DNA of 64,000 bases from Ramlibacter tataouinensis TTB310 (GCF_000215705.1 NC_015677.1:124001-188000); one strand, 5' to 3'; positions 32,530-41,880 are shown, counted from the first letter of the stretch. Notes: a model not told the origin generated them from the letters alone. Numbers and translations: made by a program.

Positions 32530-33759
32530 ATGCAAACCCAGCTCGCGCCCGAATTCAAGAACACGCCCGAGGGCCGGGAGGCCGAGGCCATCCTGCGCAA
32601 GTGCGTGCACTGCGGTTTTTGTACCGCCACCTGCCCGACCTACCAGCTCCTGGGCGACGAGCTGGATGGCCCGCGCGGCCGCATTTACCTGATCAAGCAG
32701 GTGCTGGAAGGCGAGAAGCCCACCGAGAAGACGCAGCTGCACCTGGACCGCTGCCTGACCTGCCGCAACTGCGAGAGCACCTGCCCCAGCGGCGTGCAGT
32801 ACGGCCACCTGGTGGACATCGGCCGCAAGATCGTGGAGGAGCGGGTGCCGCGCGGCGCCGGCTCGCGCGCGCTGCGCTGGGCGCTCAAGGAGGGCCTGCC
32901 GTCCCCGCTGTTCGGCCCGGCGATGAAGCTGGGCCAGGCGGTGCGCGGCGCGCTGCCGGCGGCGCTGAAGAAGAAGGTGCCCGCGCCCCAGCCGGCCGGG
33001 CACTGGCCCGCGCGCGAGCATGCGCGCAAGGTGCTGGTGCTGGCCGGCTGCGTGCAGCCGGCCATGGCGCCCAACATCAACGCGGCGACGGCGCGCGTGC
33101 TGGACGCCGCCGGCATCCAGACCCTGGTGGCCCCGTCGGCCGGCTGCTGCGGCGCGGTGAAGTTCCACCTGAACGACCAGGACGGCGGCCTGGCGCAGAT
33201 GCGCGCCAACGTCGACGCCTGGTGGCCCTGCGTGGAGGGCGGGCAGGTGGAGGCGCTCGTGATGAATGCGTCGGGCTGCGGCGTCACCGTCAAGGAGTAC
33301 GGCCACCACCTGCGCCATGACCCGGCCTATGCCGGAAAGGCGGCGCGCATCAGCGCGCTCACGCGCGACCTGAGCGAGCTGCTGCCCGACCTGGTGCCGG
33401 CGCTGCAGGGGCGGGTGCGGCCGCCGGCCGGCGTGCTGGCGTTCCATCCGCCCTGCACGCTGCAGCACGGCCAGCAGCTGCGCGGCGGCGTCGAGAAGCA
33501 CCTGGGCGCGCTGGGCTTCACGGTCCGGCTGGCCCCCGGCGAGTCGCACCTGTGCTGCGGCTCGGCCGGCACCTATTCCGTGCTGCACCCCGACCTGGCC
33601 GAGCAGCTGCGCGACCGCAAGCTGGGCCACCTGGGCGAGCTGGCGCCCGCAACCATCGTCTCGGCCAACATCGGCTGCATCACCCACCTGCAGTCCGGCA
33701 CCGGCATCCCGGTGCGGCACTGGGTCGAGGTGCTGGACGCGGCGCTCGCACCGGCCTAG
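32530..33759 (+). CDS. glcF: Glycolate oxidase iron-sulfur subunit GlcF
   Basis: A 409-residue electron-transfer subunit. Two 4Fe-4S clusters are bound by CVHCGFCTATCP near residue 22 and CLTCRNCESTCPSG near 75. Two CCG-type domains follow (VLAGCVQPAMAPN...GCCGAVKFH, and CTLQHGQQL...CCGSAGTYSVLHPDLAEQL). It passes electrons from the flavin subunits to the quinone pool. The ATG at 32530 lies five bases after the glcE stop, so the two are translationally coupled. Longer frames upstream overlap glcE and are rejected. Confidence 0.94.
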   Translation: MQTQLAPEFKNTPEGREAEAILRKCVHCGFCTATCPTYQLLGDELDGPRGRIYLIKQVLEGEKPTEKTQLHLDRCLTCRNCESTCPSGVQYGHLVDIGRKIVEERVPRGAGSRALRWALKEGLPSPLFGPAMKLGQAVRGALPAALKKKVPAPQPAGHWPAREHARKVLVLAGCVQPAMAPNINAATARVLDAAGIQTLVAPSAGCCGAVKFHLNDQDGGLAQMRANVDAWWPCVEGGQVEALVMNASGCGVTVKEYGHHLRHDPAYAGKAARISALTRDLSELLPDLVPALQGRVRPPAGVLAFHPPCTLQHGQQLRGGVEKHLGALGFTVRLAPGESHLCCGSAGTYSVLHPDLAEQLRDRKLGHLGELAPATIVSANIGCITHLQSGTGIPVRHWVEVLDAALAPA

Positions 33760-33861
33760 CCGCCTGCGCGCTCTGCCGCGCCATGTCGAGACTGGGGCCC
33801 GCCGTTCGTCGTGCAGTTGGAGCGCGCAAAATCCCTTGCGCCCGAACCCCAGGAGAACGAC

Positions 33862-34284
33862 ATGCGATTCATGGTGATCGTCAAGGCCACGGCCGACAGC
33901 GAGGCCGGCGTCATGCCCGGCGAGCAGCTGCTCGCCGAGATGGGCCGCTACAACGAGGAGCTGGTCAAGGCCGGCATCATGCAGGCCGGCGAAGGCCTGC
34001 ACCCCAGCCGCAAGGGCGCCCGGGTGCGCTTCTCGGGCCGCGACCGGCAGGTGATCGACGGCCCGTTCGCCGAGACCAAGGAGCTGGTGGCCGGCTTCTG
34101 GCTCTGGCAGTGCGCCTCGCTGCAGGAGGCGATCGACTGGGTCAAGCGCTGCCCGAACCCCATGCCGGGCGACTCGGAGATCGAGATCCGCCAGATCTTC
34201 GAGTCCGAGGACTTCGGCGAGGCCTTCACGCCCGAGCTGCGCGAGCAGGAGGAGCGGCTGCGCAAGCAGATCGGCGGGTCGTAG
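33862..34284 (+). CDS. YciI-family (DGPF-domain) protein
   Basis: A 140-residue small enzyme-like protein of the YCII superfamily. It starts MRFMVIVKATADSEAGVMPG and contains the VIDGPFAETKELVAGFW motif at about 68-84 that names the DGPF family. Such proteins form dimers of ferredoxin-like folds and are often fused to or encoded near ECF sigma factors; none is seen here. AGGAGA lies close before the ATG. Biochemical function is not known. Confidence 0.87.
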   Translation: MRFMVIVKATADSEAGVMPGEQLLAEMGRYNEELVKAGIMQAGEGLHPSRKGARVRFSGRDRQVIDGPFAETKELVAGFWLWQCASLQEAIDWVKRCPNPMPGDSEIEIRQIFESEDFGEAFTPELREQEERLRKQIGGS

Positions 34285-34376
34285 GCCGTCGACTACGCCA
34301 ACCGCCGCCGCGCGGACCTCGCGTCGCGCGGCCGGCCGGCGTACGGTGGGGCATCTTCACCCTCCAGGAGAACCCC

Positions 34377-34820
34377 ATGGCCCAACAGGATGCCTGCACC
34401 TTGCTCGACGACGACCACAACCAGGTCGTGCGCCTGTTCCAGCAGTACAAGAGCGCGCACCAGGACAACCAGAAGCTGCTGCTGGCCCGGCAGATCTGCC
34501 ACGAGCTGGACGTGCACACCCGCATCGAGGAAGAGATCTTCTACCCCGCCTTCCGCCAGGCCGTCGGCGACGAGGCCCTGGTCCAGGAGTCCGTTCACGA
34601 GCACCAGGAGGCCAAGGCGCTGATCGCGAAGATCGAGGCCGCCTCCCGGCCCGAGGACAAGGTGATGCTGGACCTGGAGGACGCCATCCTGCACCACGTG
34701 AACGACGAGCGCGAGAAGATGTTCCCGCAGGCGCGCAAGGCGCGGAACCTGGACCTGTTCCAGCTGGCCGACCAGCTGCAGCAGCGCAAGGCCGAACTGA
34801 TGGCCGCGCATCCGGCGTGA
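34377..34820 (+). CDS. Hemerythrin HHE-domain protein
   Basis: A 147-residue four-helix di-iron protein. Candidate iron ligands lie in LLDDDHNQVV, ELDVHTRIEEEIFYPAF, VHEHQEAKALI and LHHVNDEREKMFP, giving the H...HxxxE...HxxxH...HxxxD order. HHE proteins bind oxygen or nitric oxide or repair iron-sulfur clusters; the role here is unknown. CCAGGAGAA precedes the ATG. The gene is convergent with the LytTR regulator, with four bases between the stop codons. Confidence 0.9.
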   Translation: MAQQDACTLLDDDHNQVVRLFQQYKSAHQDNQKLLLARQICHELDVHTRIEEEIFYPAFRQAVGDEALVQESVHEHQEAKALIAKIEAASRPEDKVMLDLEDAILHHVNDEREKMFPQARKARNLDLFQLADQLQQRKAELMAAHPA

Positions 34821-34824
34821 GCCC

Positions 34825-35712
34825 TCAGGACGCCGCCGCCGTCCCCAGCGCCGCGCGGTAGCGCCGGCTGCACGGCACCTGGCTGCCGTCCTTCATGCGC
34901 AGCCGCGCATCGCCGCCGTCCAGCGGCTCGATCTCGGCGATGCGGTCCAGGTTGACCACGTAGCTGCGGTGCACGCGCACGAACCGGGCCGGGTCTAGCT
35001 GCTGCAGGAATTCCGCCAGCGTGGAGCGCAGCAGGTAATCGTGGCCGTTCACGTGCAGGCCCACGTAGTTGGCCTGGGCCTGCACCCACTCGATGTCGGC
35101 AACGGCGATCAGGAATTCCTTGCGCAGCTTGCGCACCAGGAAGCGCTCCGGCCGCGCGGCCGGCCCCGCCGCCACCGGCGCATCGGCCGGGGACTCGGGC
35201 GCGTCCAGCACCCGGGCCTCGCCTTGCAGCCGCAGCAGCAGCAGGCGCCAGGCCAGCACCGCGGCCAGGATCAGCACGTAGGTGCGCACGTCCTTCAGGT
35301 ATTCGTAGCCGAAGGCGCGCAGCCAGCTGGGCGGCCCGTAGGCGATGCCGAGCAGGCCGAAGACCAGCCGGCGGGCACCCATCATCATCAGCACGTGGGC
35401 CGCGCTGAACGCGACCGTGGCCGCCAGGTGCCAGGGCAGGTGCCGGCGCAGGGTGTCCCAGCGCAGCGGGAAGCGGCGCTCGAACGCCAGCACCGCCGGG
35501 ATCAGCAGGCCGATGGCCAGGGCGCTGGTCAGCTCCAGCAGCAGCGGGTGCCAGAACGGGACCGGCCGGCCCACGCTGCGCAGGTCCATCCAATGGGTGA
35601 TGCTGTTGAATGAAAGCTGCACCGACAGCACCGCCACCCAGAAGCCGATCTCGGCCGGGCGGCGCCACGGCCGCAGGCCTGCGATCCAGGACGGGGCTGC
35701 CGGGGCGGACAT
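34825..35712 (-). CDS. Membrane-bound LytTR transcription regulator
   Basis: A 295-residue protein with about four membrane helices (22-165, starting AEIGFWVAVLSVQLSF) followed by a LytTR DNA-binding domain at about 195-293 (FLVRKLRKEFLIAVADIEWVQAQANYV, RSTLAEFLQQLDPARFVRVHRSYVVN, SRRYRAAL). Sensing in the membrane and DNA binding are joined in one chain, without a receiver domain. The signal is unknown. Its upstream region is shared with the divergent acyltransferase gene, which may be its target. Confidence 0.88.
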   Translation of the reverse strand: MSAPAAPSWIAGLRPWRRPAEIGFWVAVLSVQLSFNSITHWMDLRSVGRPVPFWHPLLLELTSALAIGLLIPAVLAFERRFPLRWDTLRRHLPWHLAATVAFSAAHVLMMMGARRLVFGLLGIAYGPPSWLRAFGYEYLKDVRTYVLILAAVLAWRLLLLRLQGEARVLDAPESPADAPVAAGPAARPERFLVRKLRKEFLIAVADIEWVQAQANYVGLHVNGHDYLLRSTLAEFLQQLDPARFVRVHRSYVVNLDRIAEIEPLDGGDARLRMKDGSQVPCSRRYRAALGTAAAS

Positions 35713-35853
35713 GGCGCCAAGTCTAGGGCCGCGCAGCGCCTGGCCATCCCGCGCAGGCGGCCGCTCGTCCCAGGATGGCCTCCGCTGGTCCCTTTGCCGG
35801 CGCGCGGGGCGCGCCGCCGGGGAGCATGGGTGCCTTCACCACCTGGAGCAGCC

Positions 35854-37044
35854 ATGCCCCGCCGCCACGACATCGATGCCTTGCGCGCCCTCGCCTTCGG
35901 CGGGGTCATCCTCTACCACCTGGGCATGTACTACGTGGCCGGCTGGGACTGGCACCTCAAGAGCGCGCATGCCGCCGGCTGGCTGCAGTGGCCCATGCGC
36001 GCGCTCAACCTGTGGCGCATGGACCTGGTGTTCCTGGTCTCCGGCGTGTCCCTGGCCCTGCTGCAGCGCCGGCAGCCGGGCGCCGCCGCGCTGCTGCGCG
36101 AGCGCAGCTGGCGCCTGCTGCTGCCGCTGGCCTTCGGCATGGCGGCCGTCGTGCCCTACCAGGCCTATGCCCAGGGCGTGGCCAAGGGGCTGGTGGCGCC
36201 CGGGTTCGGAGCCTTCCTGCTGCGCTACTTCAGCGGCGGCCCCTGGCCCGCGGGGGCGTTCGACGGCGCGCACGTGGGCATCACCTGGAACCACCTGTGG
36301 TTCCTGCCCTACCTGTGGCTCTACACCGCCCTGGTGCTGGCCGCCGGTCCCTGGCTGCGATCGGCCGCCGGCCGGCGGCTGCGTGCCGCCTTCACCGGCT
36401 CGCGCGGCGTGCGCCTGCTGCTGCTGCCGGCGCTGCCGCTGCTGGCCTGGTCGCTGCTGCTGTTCCCCCACTTCCCGCCCACGCGCGACCTGGTCGGCGA
36501 CCTGTGGCTGCATGCCGTGTACTTCACCCTGTTCCTGTACGGCTGGTGGATCGGACTGGATGCCGGCTTCTGGGCCGAGGCGCGGCGCCTGCGCCGGACC
36601 TCGCTGGGCCTGGCGCTGGCGCTGCTGGTCCTGTACCTGGCCCTGCGGGCGGGGATGCGGCCGGCAGGGCCGCTGCGCCTGCTGCCGCGCCTGGCGGGCG
36701 ACCTGTATGCCTGGGCCATGCTGCTGGCCATCCTGGGCTGGGCCTGCCACGCGCTCGATCGCCCCCGGCCCTGGCTGGCCTGGGCCAGCGAATCGGTCTA
36801 TCCCTGGTACGTGCTGCACCAGACGCTGATCATCCTGCTGGCCGTGCAGCTGGCGCCCTGGCGGCTGGGGCCCATCGCCGAGCCGCTGCTGCTGCTGGCC
36901 GGCACCGTGGCAGGCTGCTGGGCCGCCACGGCCGTGATCCGGCGATCGCGGTGGCTGCGGCCGCTGTTCGGCCTGAAGCCTCAGGCGGCCAGCGCCGCCT
37001 CGATGTCGCCGGACAGCTTTTCCGGCTTGTCCAGGGGCGCATAG
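35854..37044 (+). CDS. Acyltransferase-3-type membrane protein
   Basis: A 396-residue polytopic protein beginning RRHDIDALRALAFGGVILYHLGMYY, the N-terminal signature of the acyltransferase 3 family with the active His in YHLG. About ten membrane helices follow; FLVSGVSLALLQRR and WFLPYLWLYTALVL (near 150) are typical. These enzymes acylate sugars or glucans on the outer side of the inner membrane (OpgC is one example). GGAG lies five bases before the chosen ATG. The last 21 codons overlap the end of the convergent gpx gene by 64 bases, so the C-terminal tail may be a recent read-through. Confidence 0.83.
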   Translation: MPRRHDIDALRALAFGGVILYHLGMYYVAGWDWHLKSAHAAGWLQWPMRALNLWRMDLVFLVSGVSLALLQRRQPGAAALLRERSWRLLLPLAFGMAAVVPYQAYAQGVAKGLVAPGFGAFLLRYFSGGPWPAGAFDGAHVGITWNHLWFLPYLWLYTALVLAAGPWLRSAAGRRLRAAFTGSRGVRLLLLPALPLLAWSLLLFPHFPPTRDLVGDLWLHAVYFTLFLYGWWIGLDAGFWAEARRLRRTSLGLALALLVLYLALRAGMRPAGPLRLLPRLAGDLYAWAMLLAILGWACHALDRPRPWLAWASESVYPWYVLHQTLIILLAVQLAPWRLGPIAEPLLLLAGTVAGCWAATAVIRRSRWLRPLFGLKPQAASAASMSPDSFSGLSRGA

Positions 37045-37466
37045 CGGCGGATCACCCGCCCGTCCTTGCCCACCAGGAACTTGGTGAAGTTCCACTTGAT
37101 GGCCTGGCTGCCCAGCAGGCCGGGCGCCTCCCGGGTCAGCCACCGGTACAGCGGGTCCGCGTTGCCGCCGTTGACGTCGATCTTGGCCATCATGGGGAAG
37201 CTGACGCCGTAATTGAGCTGGCAGAAGCTGGCGATCTCCTCGTTGCTGCCCGGGTCCTGCGCGCCAAACTGGTTGCTGGGGAAACCCAGCACCACCAGGC
37301 CGCGCGGGCCGTAGGTCTGGTGCAGCTGCTCCAGCCCGGCGAACTGCGGCGTGAAGCCGCAGGCGCTGGCCGTGTTGACGATCAGCAGCACCCGGCCGCG
37401 GTACTGGTCCAGCGGCACGGTCTGGCCGTCGATGCGGCGGGCCTGGAATTCGTAGACGGCAGTCAT
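36981..37466 (-). CDS. Glutathione-peroxidase family thiol peroxidase
   Basis: A 161-residue cysteine-type GPx of the cytosol, reducing hydroperoxides. The peroxidatic Cys36 is in NTASACGFTPQF, with Gln66 in GFPSNQFG and Trp125-Asn126 in IKWNFTKFLV completing the tetrad. Cys82 in FCQLNYGVSFPM is the position of the resolving Cys in thioredoxin-dependent members, so electrons may come from thioredoxin. The gene overlaps the eamA stop by ATGA (37463-37466), so it is the third gene of lplT-eamA-gpx. Confidence 0.93.
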   Translation of the reverse strand: MTAVYEFQARRIDGQTVPLDQYRGRVLLIVNTASACGFTPQFAGLEQLHQTYGPRGLVVLGFPSNQFGAQDPGSNEEIASFCQLNYGVSFPMMAKIDVNGGNADPLYRWLTREAPGLLGSQAIKWNFTKFLVGKDGRVIRRYAPLDKPEKLSGDIEAALAA

Positions 37467-38407
37467 GGAGCCGATTGTGCGCCGGCCCGGGCCGGCGCGC
37501 GCCCGGTGGGCCAGGCCGACCAGGCCGCGGCGGCTAGGATCAGCGCGCCGCCGGCCCCCGTGCGCCAGCCCGGCTCGGCCGCGCCCAGGGCGATCGAGCT
37601 GAGGCTGGCGAACACCACTTCCGACAGCATGACCAGTGCCGTGGTGTGCGCGGGCAGCCGCGCCGCGCCGTACTGCAGGGCGACGTTGCTGCACAGGAAG
37701 CCGGCCGCCAGGGCCGCCACCAGCACGGCGGCCGCGGGCCCCACGGCCGGCGCCGCCAGCAGGCCCTGCGCCGTGCCGAGCAGCGAGGCGGCCAGCGCCG
37801 TGGCCGCGCCGCCGCCGAACATGGCGACCACCCGGGCCGGCGCCGGCACCTCGCGCAGCCGGCGCAGCAGGATGTTGGTCAGCGCGAAACTGAAGCCGCC
37901 CAGCAGCGCCAGGCCGTCGGCCAGGCCGCGCGGCCAGGGCCAGCCGCCGTCGCCCGGGTGCAGCACCACCGCCACCCCCGCCAGTGCCAGGCCCAGCCGC
38001 AGCAGCGAGGCCGCGGTGGGCCGCTCGCCCAGCAGCGCCCAGGCCAGCAGCACCGACCAGGCCGGCATCAGGTAGAACAGCAGCACCACGCGCACCACGT
38101 CGCCGACGGTCACCGCCCAGTTGAATCCCAGGTTGGTCATGCCGGTGGCGACGGCCAGCAGCCACAGCAGTGGCTGGCGCCCCAGGGGACGCCAGGCGCC
38201 GCGCTGCGTCGCCAGCACGCAGGCCAGGGCCAGCAGGAACACCGCGGCCGTGCCCCACAGCGGGTGCACGCCGCGCGCGTGCAGTTCGCGCAACGGCCAC
38301 CAGGCCACGCCCCAGACGAAGGCGTTGAACACCAGCGCCAGGACCGGGAACAGGACGGCGGGCTCGGGCGTGGCGGGTGCGTTGCGGGCGGGCGCGGGCC
38401 TAGCCAT
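37463..38407 (-). CDS. EamA-family (DMT) transporter
   Basis: A 314-residue inner-membrane protein with ten predicted helices in two EamA repeats (VFNAFVWGVAWWPLRELHARG at the start and GAAALVA-type helices later, ALVMLSEVVFASLSSIALG near 265). Members export amino acids, nucleotides or other metabolites; substrate unknown. It overlaps the end of lplT by eight bases and couples to gpx by ATGA, so all three share one message. Confidence 0.9.
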   Translation of the reverse strand: MARPAPARNAPATPEPAVLFPVLALVFNAFVWGVAWWPLRELHARGVHPLWGTAAVFLLALACVLATQRGAWRPLGRQPLLWLLAVATGMTNLGFNWAVTVGDVVRVVLLFYLMPAWSVLLAWALLGERPTAASLLRLGLALAGVAVVLHPGDGGWPWPRGLADGLALLGGFSFALTNILLRRLREVPAPARVVAMFGGGAATALAASLLGTAQGLLAAPAVGPAAAVLVAALAAGFLCSNVALQYGAARLPAHTTALVMLSEVVFASLSSIALGAAEPGWRTGAGGALILAAAAWSAWPTGRAPARAGAQSAP

Positions 38408-39683
38408 GCGCCTTGTCGTGACGCGCGATCGCCAGCAGGTGGTCCACCTCGTCCTTGTGGCGCACCAGGTTGCGTGCGTGCCAGCGCTGGATCAGCCACA
38501 TCACGCCGGCCACCAGGACGCCGAAGGCGGTGATCGCGCCGAAGGCCGACATGCCGATGCCGGTGGACAGGCTGTAGAACGCGCCCAGTCCCAGGATGCA
38601 GGCCTGCTCGTTGAAGTTCTGCACGGCGATGGAGCGGCCCGCACCCATCAGGTTGTGGCCGCGGTGCTGCAGCAGCGCGTTCATCGGCACCACCAGGAAG
38701 CCGCCCAGCCCGCCCAGCAGGATCAGGAAGGGCGCCGCCAGCCAGACGTTGTCGATGAAGTTCATGAGGACCACCAGCAGGCCCATGGCGATGCCCAGCG
38801 GCATCACGCTGGTGGCCCGGTCCAGGCTCATCCGCATGGAGGCGACGATGGCGCCCACCGCGGTGCCCAGCGCCACCACGCCCGACAGCGCGGAAGCCTG
38901 GGTGGTGCTGTAGCCCAGGGCGGCGGCGCTCCAGGCCAGGATGATGTAGCGCAGGTTGCCCGACACGCCCCAGAACAGCGTGGTGGTGGCCAGCGAGATC
39001 TGCCCCAGCTTGTCGCGCCACAGGCGGGCGTTGCAGGTCCAGAAATCGGGCACCAGCTGCAGCAGGTTGCCCGGCATGGCCCGCATCTCCACGCCGGTGT
39101 GCGGGATGCGCGTGTTGAACCAGGCCGCGATGGCGTAGACGAAGATCAGCAGGAAGATGGCCGCCTCGGGCGCGGTGTCGATGCCGGTGTCCAGGAACGG
39201 GAAGTCCAGCCCCAGCATGCGGCCGGCGATGGCCTGGCCCACCAGCTGGCCGCCCAGCAGGATGCCCAGGATGATGGAGGCGATGGTCAGGCCCTCGATC
39301 CAGCCGTTGGCCTTGACCAGCTGCGAGGCCGGCAGCAGCTCGGTGAGGATGCCGTACTTGGCTGGCGAGTAGGCCGCCGCGCCCAGGCCCACCACGGCGT
39401 ACGCCAGCAGCGGGTGCGCGCCGAACAGCATCATCAGGCAGCCCACCACCTTGATGGCGTTGCTGACGAACATGACGCGGCCCTTGGGCAGGGCGTCGGC
39501 GAAGGCGCCGACGAAGGGCGCCAGGATCACGTAGAACAGGGCGAACATCGGCACCAGCGCCGCCCGCTGCCATTCGGCGGCGCCGCCGGAACGGAGCAGT
39601 TCCACCGCGGCCACGAACAACGCGTTGTCGGCCAGCGACGAGAAGAACTGCGCCGACATGATGGTGTAAAAGCCGCGCTTCAT
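38400..39683 (-). CDS. lplT: Lysophospholipid transporter LplT
   Basis: A 427-residue major-facilitator protein that flips lysophospholipids inward for re-acylation. The N-terminus MKRGFYTIMSAQFFSSLADNALFVAAVELL is characteristic of LplT, with twelve predicted helices and FALFYVILAPFVGAFADALPKGRVMFVSNAIK near 50-80. In E. coli lplT is joined to aas; here no acyltransferase-acyl carrier ligase is nearby, although a membrane acyltransferase lies two genes away on the other strand. It is divergent from alr. Confidence 0.93.
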   Translation of the reverse strand: MKRGFYTIMSAQFFSSLADNALFVAAVELLRSGGAAEWQRAALVPMFALFYVILAPFVGAFADALPKGRVMFVSNAIKVVGCLMMLFGAHPLLAYAVVGLGAAAYSPAKYGILTELLPASQLVKANGWIEGLTIASIILGILLGGQLVGQAIAGRMLGLDFPFLDTGIDTAPEAAIFLLIFVYAIAAWFNTRIPHTGVEMRAMPGNLLQLVPDFWTCNARLWRDKLGQISLATTTLFWGVSGNLRYIILAWSAAALGYSTTQASALSGVVALGTAVGAIVASMRMSLDRATSVMPLGIAMGLLVVLMNFIDNVWLAAPFLILLGGLGGFLVVPMNALLQHRGHNLMGAGRSIAVQNFNEQACILGLGAFYSLSTGIGMSAFGAITAFGVLVAGVMWLIQRWHARNLVRHKDEVDHLLAIARHDKAHG

Positions 39684-39806
39684 TCGTGGGCGGCCGCGCG
39701 TCAGGCGGCCTGATGCGCGGCGAATCGGGTCATGTCTCCAAAACGACGCCGGGTTATATCACGCGGGGTAATGCCAAAATCGCCTCGCCACCCCCGCGAC
39801 TACCCC

Positions 39807-40901
39807 ATGCCCCGTCCCATCCAGGCCACCATCCACACCGAGTCCCTGCGCCACAACCTCGCCCGCATGCGCCGGGCCGCGCCGGACGCGCGGGCCTGGG
39901 GCGTTGTCAAGGCCAACGCCTACGGCCACGGCATCGAGCGGGCCTTCGAGGGGCTGCGCGGCGCCGACGGCTTCGCGCTGCTGGACCTGCAGGAGGCCGA
40001 GCGCGTGCGCGCCCTGGGCTGGCGCGGCCCCATCCTGCTGCTGGAAGGCGTGTTCGAGCCGCGCGACCTGGAGCTGTGCTCGCGCCTTTCGCTGTGGCAT
40101 ACGGTGCACTGCGACGAGCAGATCGACATGCTGGCCGCGCACAAGACGCAGCTGCCGCACCGCGTGTTCCTCAAGATGAACTCCGGCATGAACCGGCTGG
40201 GCTTCGCGCCGCACCGGTACCGCGCCGCCTGGGCCCGCCTGGACGCCCTGCCGCAGGTCGACGAGATCACGCTGATGACGCACTTCAGCGATGCCGACAC
40301 GGCGCGCGGCATCGGGCACCAGGCGCGGGTGTTCGCCGAGACCACGCGCGACCTGCCGGGCGAGCGCACCCTGGGCAACAGCGCCGCGGCCCTGCGCTTC
40401 GGCCAGGAGGCGGCGGTGCGCGCCGACTGGGTGCGGCCCGGCATCGCGGTGTACGGCAGCGCGCCCGACTTCCCGGAGCACGACATCGCGCACTGGGGGC
40501 TGCAGCCCACCATGACGCTGGCCAGCCGCCTGATCGCGGTGCAGCAGCTGCGGCCCGGCGACACGGTGGGCTACGGCTCCAGCTTCACGGCCGAGGCGCC
40601 GCTGCGCATCGGCGTGGTGGCCTGCGGCTATGCCGACGGCTATCCGCGCCATGGCCCCACCGGCACGCCGGTGCTGGTGGACGGCGTGCGCACCCGGCTG
40701 GTGGGCCGCGTCAGCATGGACATGGTGACGGTGGACCTCACGCCCGTGCCCCAGGCCGGCTTCGGCAGCGAGGCCACGCTGTGGGGCCGTGCGGCCAATG
40801 GCGCCGTGCTGCCGATCGACGAGGTCGCGCGCGCCGCCGGCACGGTCGGCTACGAGCTTATGTGCGCCGTCGCACCGCGCGTGCCGTTCGCGGTGGACTG
40901 A
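39807..40901 (+). CDS. alr: Alanine racemase
   Basis: A 364-residue PLP enzyme making D-alanine for peptidoglycan. The PLP lysine Lys35 is in [26 protein letters not shown] lies near 115, and the second catalytic base Tyr is in the C-terminal domain ([29 protein letters not shown], about 252-280). [10 protein letters not shown] follows. I start at ATG 39807; an upstream in-frame ATG lies in the divergent promoter region. The stop codon overlaps the next gene by one base (TGATG). In many Burkholderiales radA comes directly after alr; here radA is at 63766. Confidence 0.95.
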   Translation: MPRPIQATIHTESLRHNLARMRRAAPDARAWGVVKANAYGHGIERAFEGLRGADGFALLDLQEAERVRALGWRGPILLLEGVFEPRDLELCSRLSLWHTVHCDEQIDMLAAHKTQLPHRVFLKMNSGMNRLGFAPHRYRAAWARLDALPQVDEITLMTHFSDADTARGIGHQARVFAETTRDLPGERTLGNSAAALRFGQEAAVRADWVRPGIAVYGSAPDFPEHDIAHWGLQPTMTLASRLIAVQQLRPGDTVGYGSSFTAEAPLRIGVVACGYADGYPRHGPTGTPVLVDGVRTRLVGRVSMDMVTVDLTPVPQAGFGSEATLWGRAANGAVLPIDEVARAAGTVGYELMCAVAPRVPFAVD

Positions 40902-41701
40902 TGCAGGTCCGCCCGTTCCTCGAATCCGACGAGGCGGCGGTCATCGCCCTGTGGCAGGCCTGCGGCCTCACCCGTCCCTGGAACGACCCCGCCCGGGACA
41001 TCGCCCGCAAGCTGGCCGTGCAGCGCGAGCTGTTCCTGGTGGGCGAGGCGGACGGAGAGCTGGTGGCCAGCGCCATGGCCGGCTGGGACGGCCACCGCGG
41101 CTGGGTCAACTACCTGGCCGTGGCGCCGTCCCGCCGCGGCCGGGGGCACGGCCGGCAGCTGATGCAGGAGGTCGAGTCGCGCCTGCGCGAGCGGGGCTGC
41201 CCCAAGCTCAACCTGCAGGTGCGCAGCACCAACGGCGAGGTGATCGCCTTCTACCGGCACCTGGGCTACCTGGAGGACGAGGCCCTGAGCCTGGGCAAGC
41301 GGCTGATCGAGGACGGGCCCAAGCCGGCGCAGGCGCCCGGCGGCGCGCTGCGGCCGCCCGTCCCCCTGCTGCGCATCTTCGACGAGGCCAGGGCGCGCCA
41401 GTTCTATGTGGACTTCCTGGGCTTTCGCGTCGACTGGGAGCACCGCTTCGGGCCGGGCCTGCCGCTGTACCTGCAGGTCTCGCGCGCGGCCTGCGTGCTG
41501 CACCTGTCGGAGCACCACGGCGACGCCACGCCGGGCAGCGCGCTGCGCATCGGGGTGGAGGACCTCGACGCCCTGCAGGCCCACCTGCTCGCGCAGCAGG
41601 TCTCCTTCGCCCGGCCCGCCGTCCAGGACCAGCCCTGGGGGCGCGACATGGCGCTGCACGACCCCTTCGGCAACCGGCTGGTGTTCACCGCGCGGTCGTA
41701 G
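40901..41701 (+). CDS. GNAT acetyltransferase-glyoxalase-domain fusion
   Basis: A 266-residue two-domain protein. Residues 1-140 are a GNAT acetyltransferase of the YpeA kind, with the acetyl-CoA loop VAPSRRGRGHGRQLM (74-88) and AFYRHLGY (117-123). Residues 154-266 are a vicinal-oxygen-chelate domain of the bleomycin-resistance/glyoxalase type (LLRIFDEARARQFYVDFLGF, then CVLHLSEHHGDATPGS, ending MALHDPFGNRLVFTARS). A short Pro/Ala linker joins them. The glyoxalase part resembles antibiotic- or toxin-binding proteins that sequester ligands. Its start overlaps the alr stop. The fusion is uncommon and its function is unknown. Confidence 0.87.
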   Translation: MQVRPFLESDEAAVIALWQACGLTRPWNDPARDIARKLAVQRELFLVGEADGELVASAMAGWDGHRGWVNYLAVAPSRRGRGHGRQLMQEVESRLRERGCPKLNLQVRSTNGEVIAFYRHLGYLEDEALSLGKRLIEDGPKPAQAPGGALRPPVPLLRIFDEARARQFYVDFLGFRVDWEHRFGPGLPLYLQVSRAACVLHLSEHHGDATPGSALRIGVEDLDALQAHLLAQQVSFARPAVQDQPWGRDMALHDPFGNRLVFTARS

Positions 41702-41721
41702 CGCCAGCCACCGGCTGGCGC
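41701..41721 (+). terminator. Hairpin after the GNAT-glyoxalase gene
   Basis: A perfect 9-base stem GCGCCAGCC-ACC-GGCTGGCGC begins on the last base of the stop codon. It lacks a T run but is placed to end the alr operon. Confidence 0.45.
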
Positions 41722-41880
41722 ACGTGCCAAGGGGGTTGCGCGGACACCGCGTACGAAAAAGGCGTAGTCCACGGCCGCTTATCGCTGAATCGGATCGGCA
41801 ACCTACGACGTAAGTTGTCCAAGTCCCGGTAATCCGGGCGCGCGGGTCCTGTGCCTGCGACTTCGTCGATCGGATTTTCC

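Noticed and set aside
41851..41880. Earlier GTG start of the hybrid sensor kinase
   Set aside because: It would add ten residues without a ribosome-binding site; the ATG at 41881 gives a normal membrane-anchor N-terminus.
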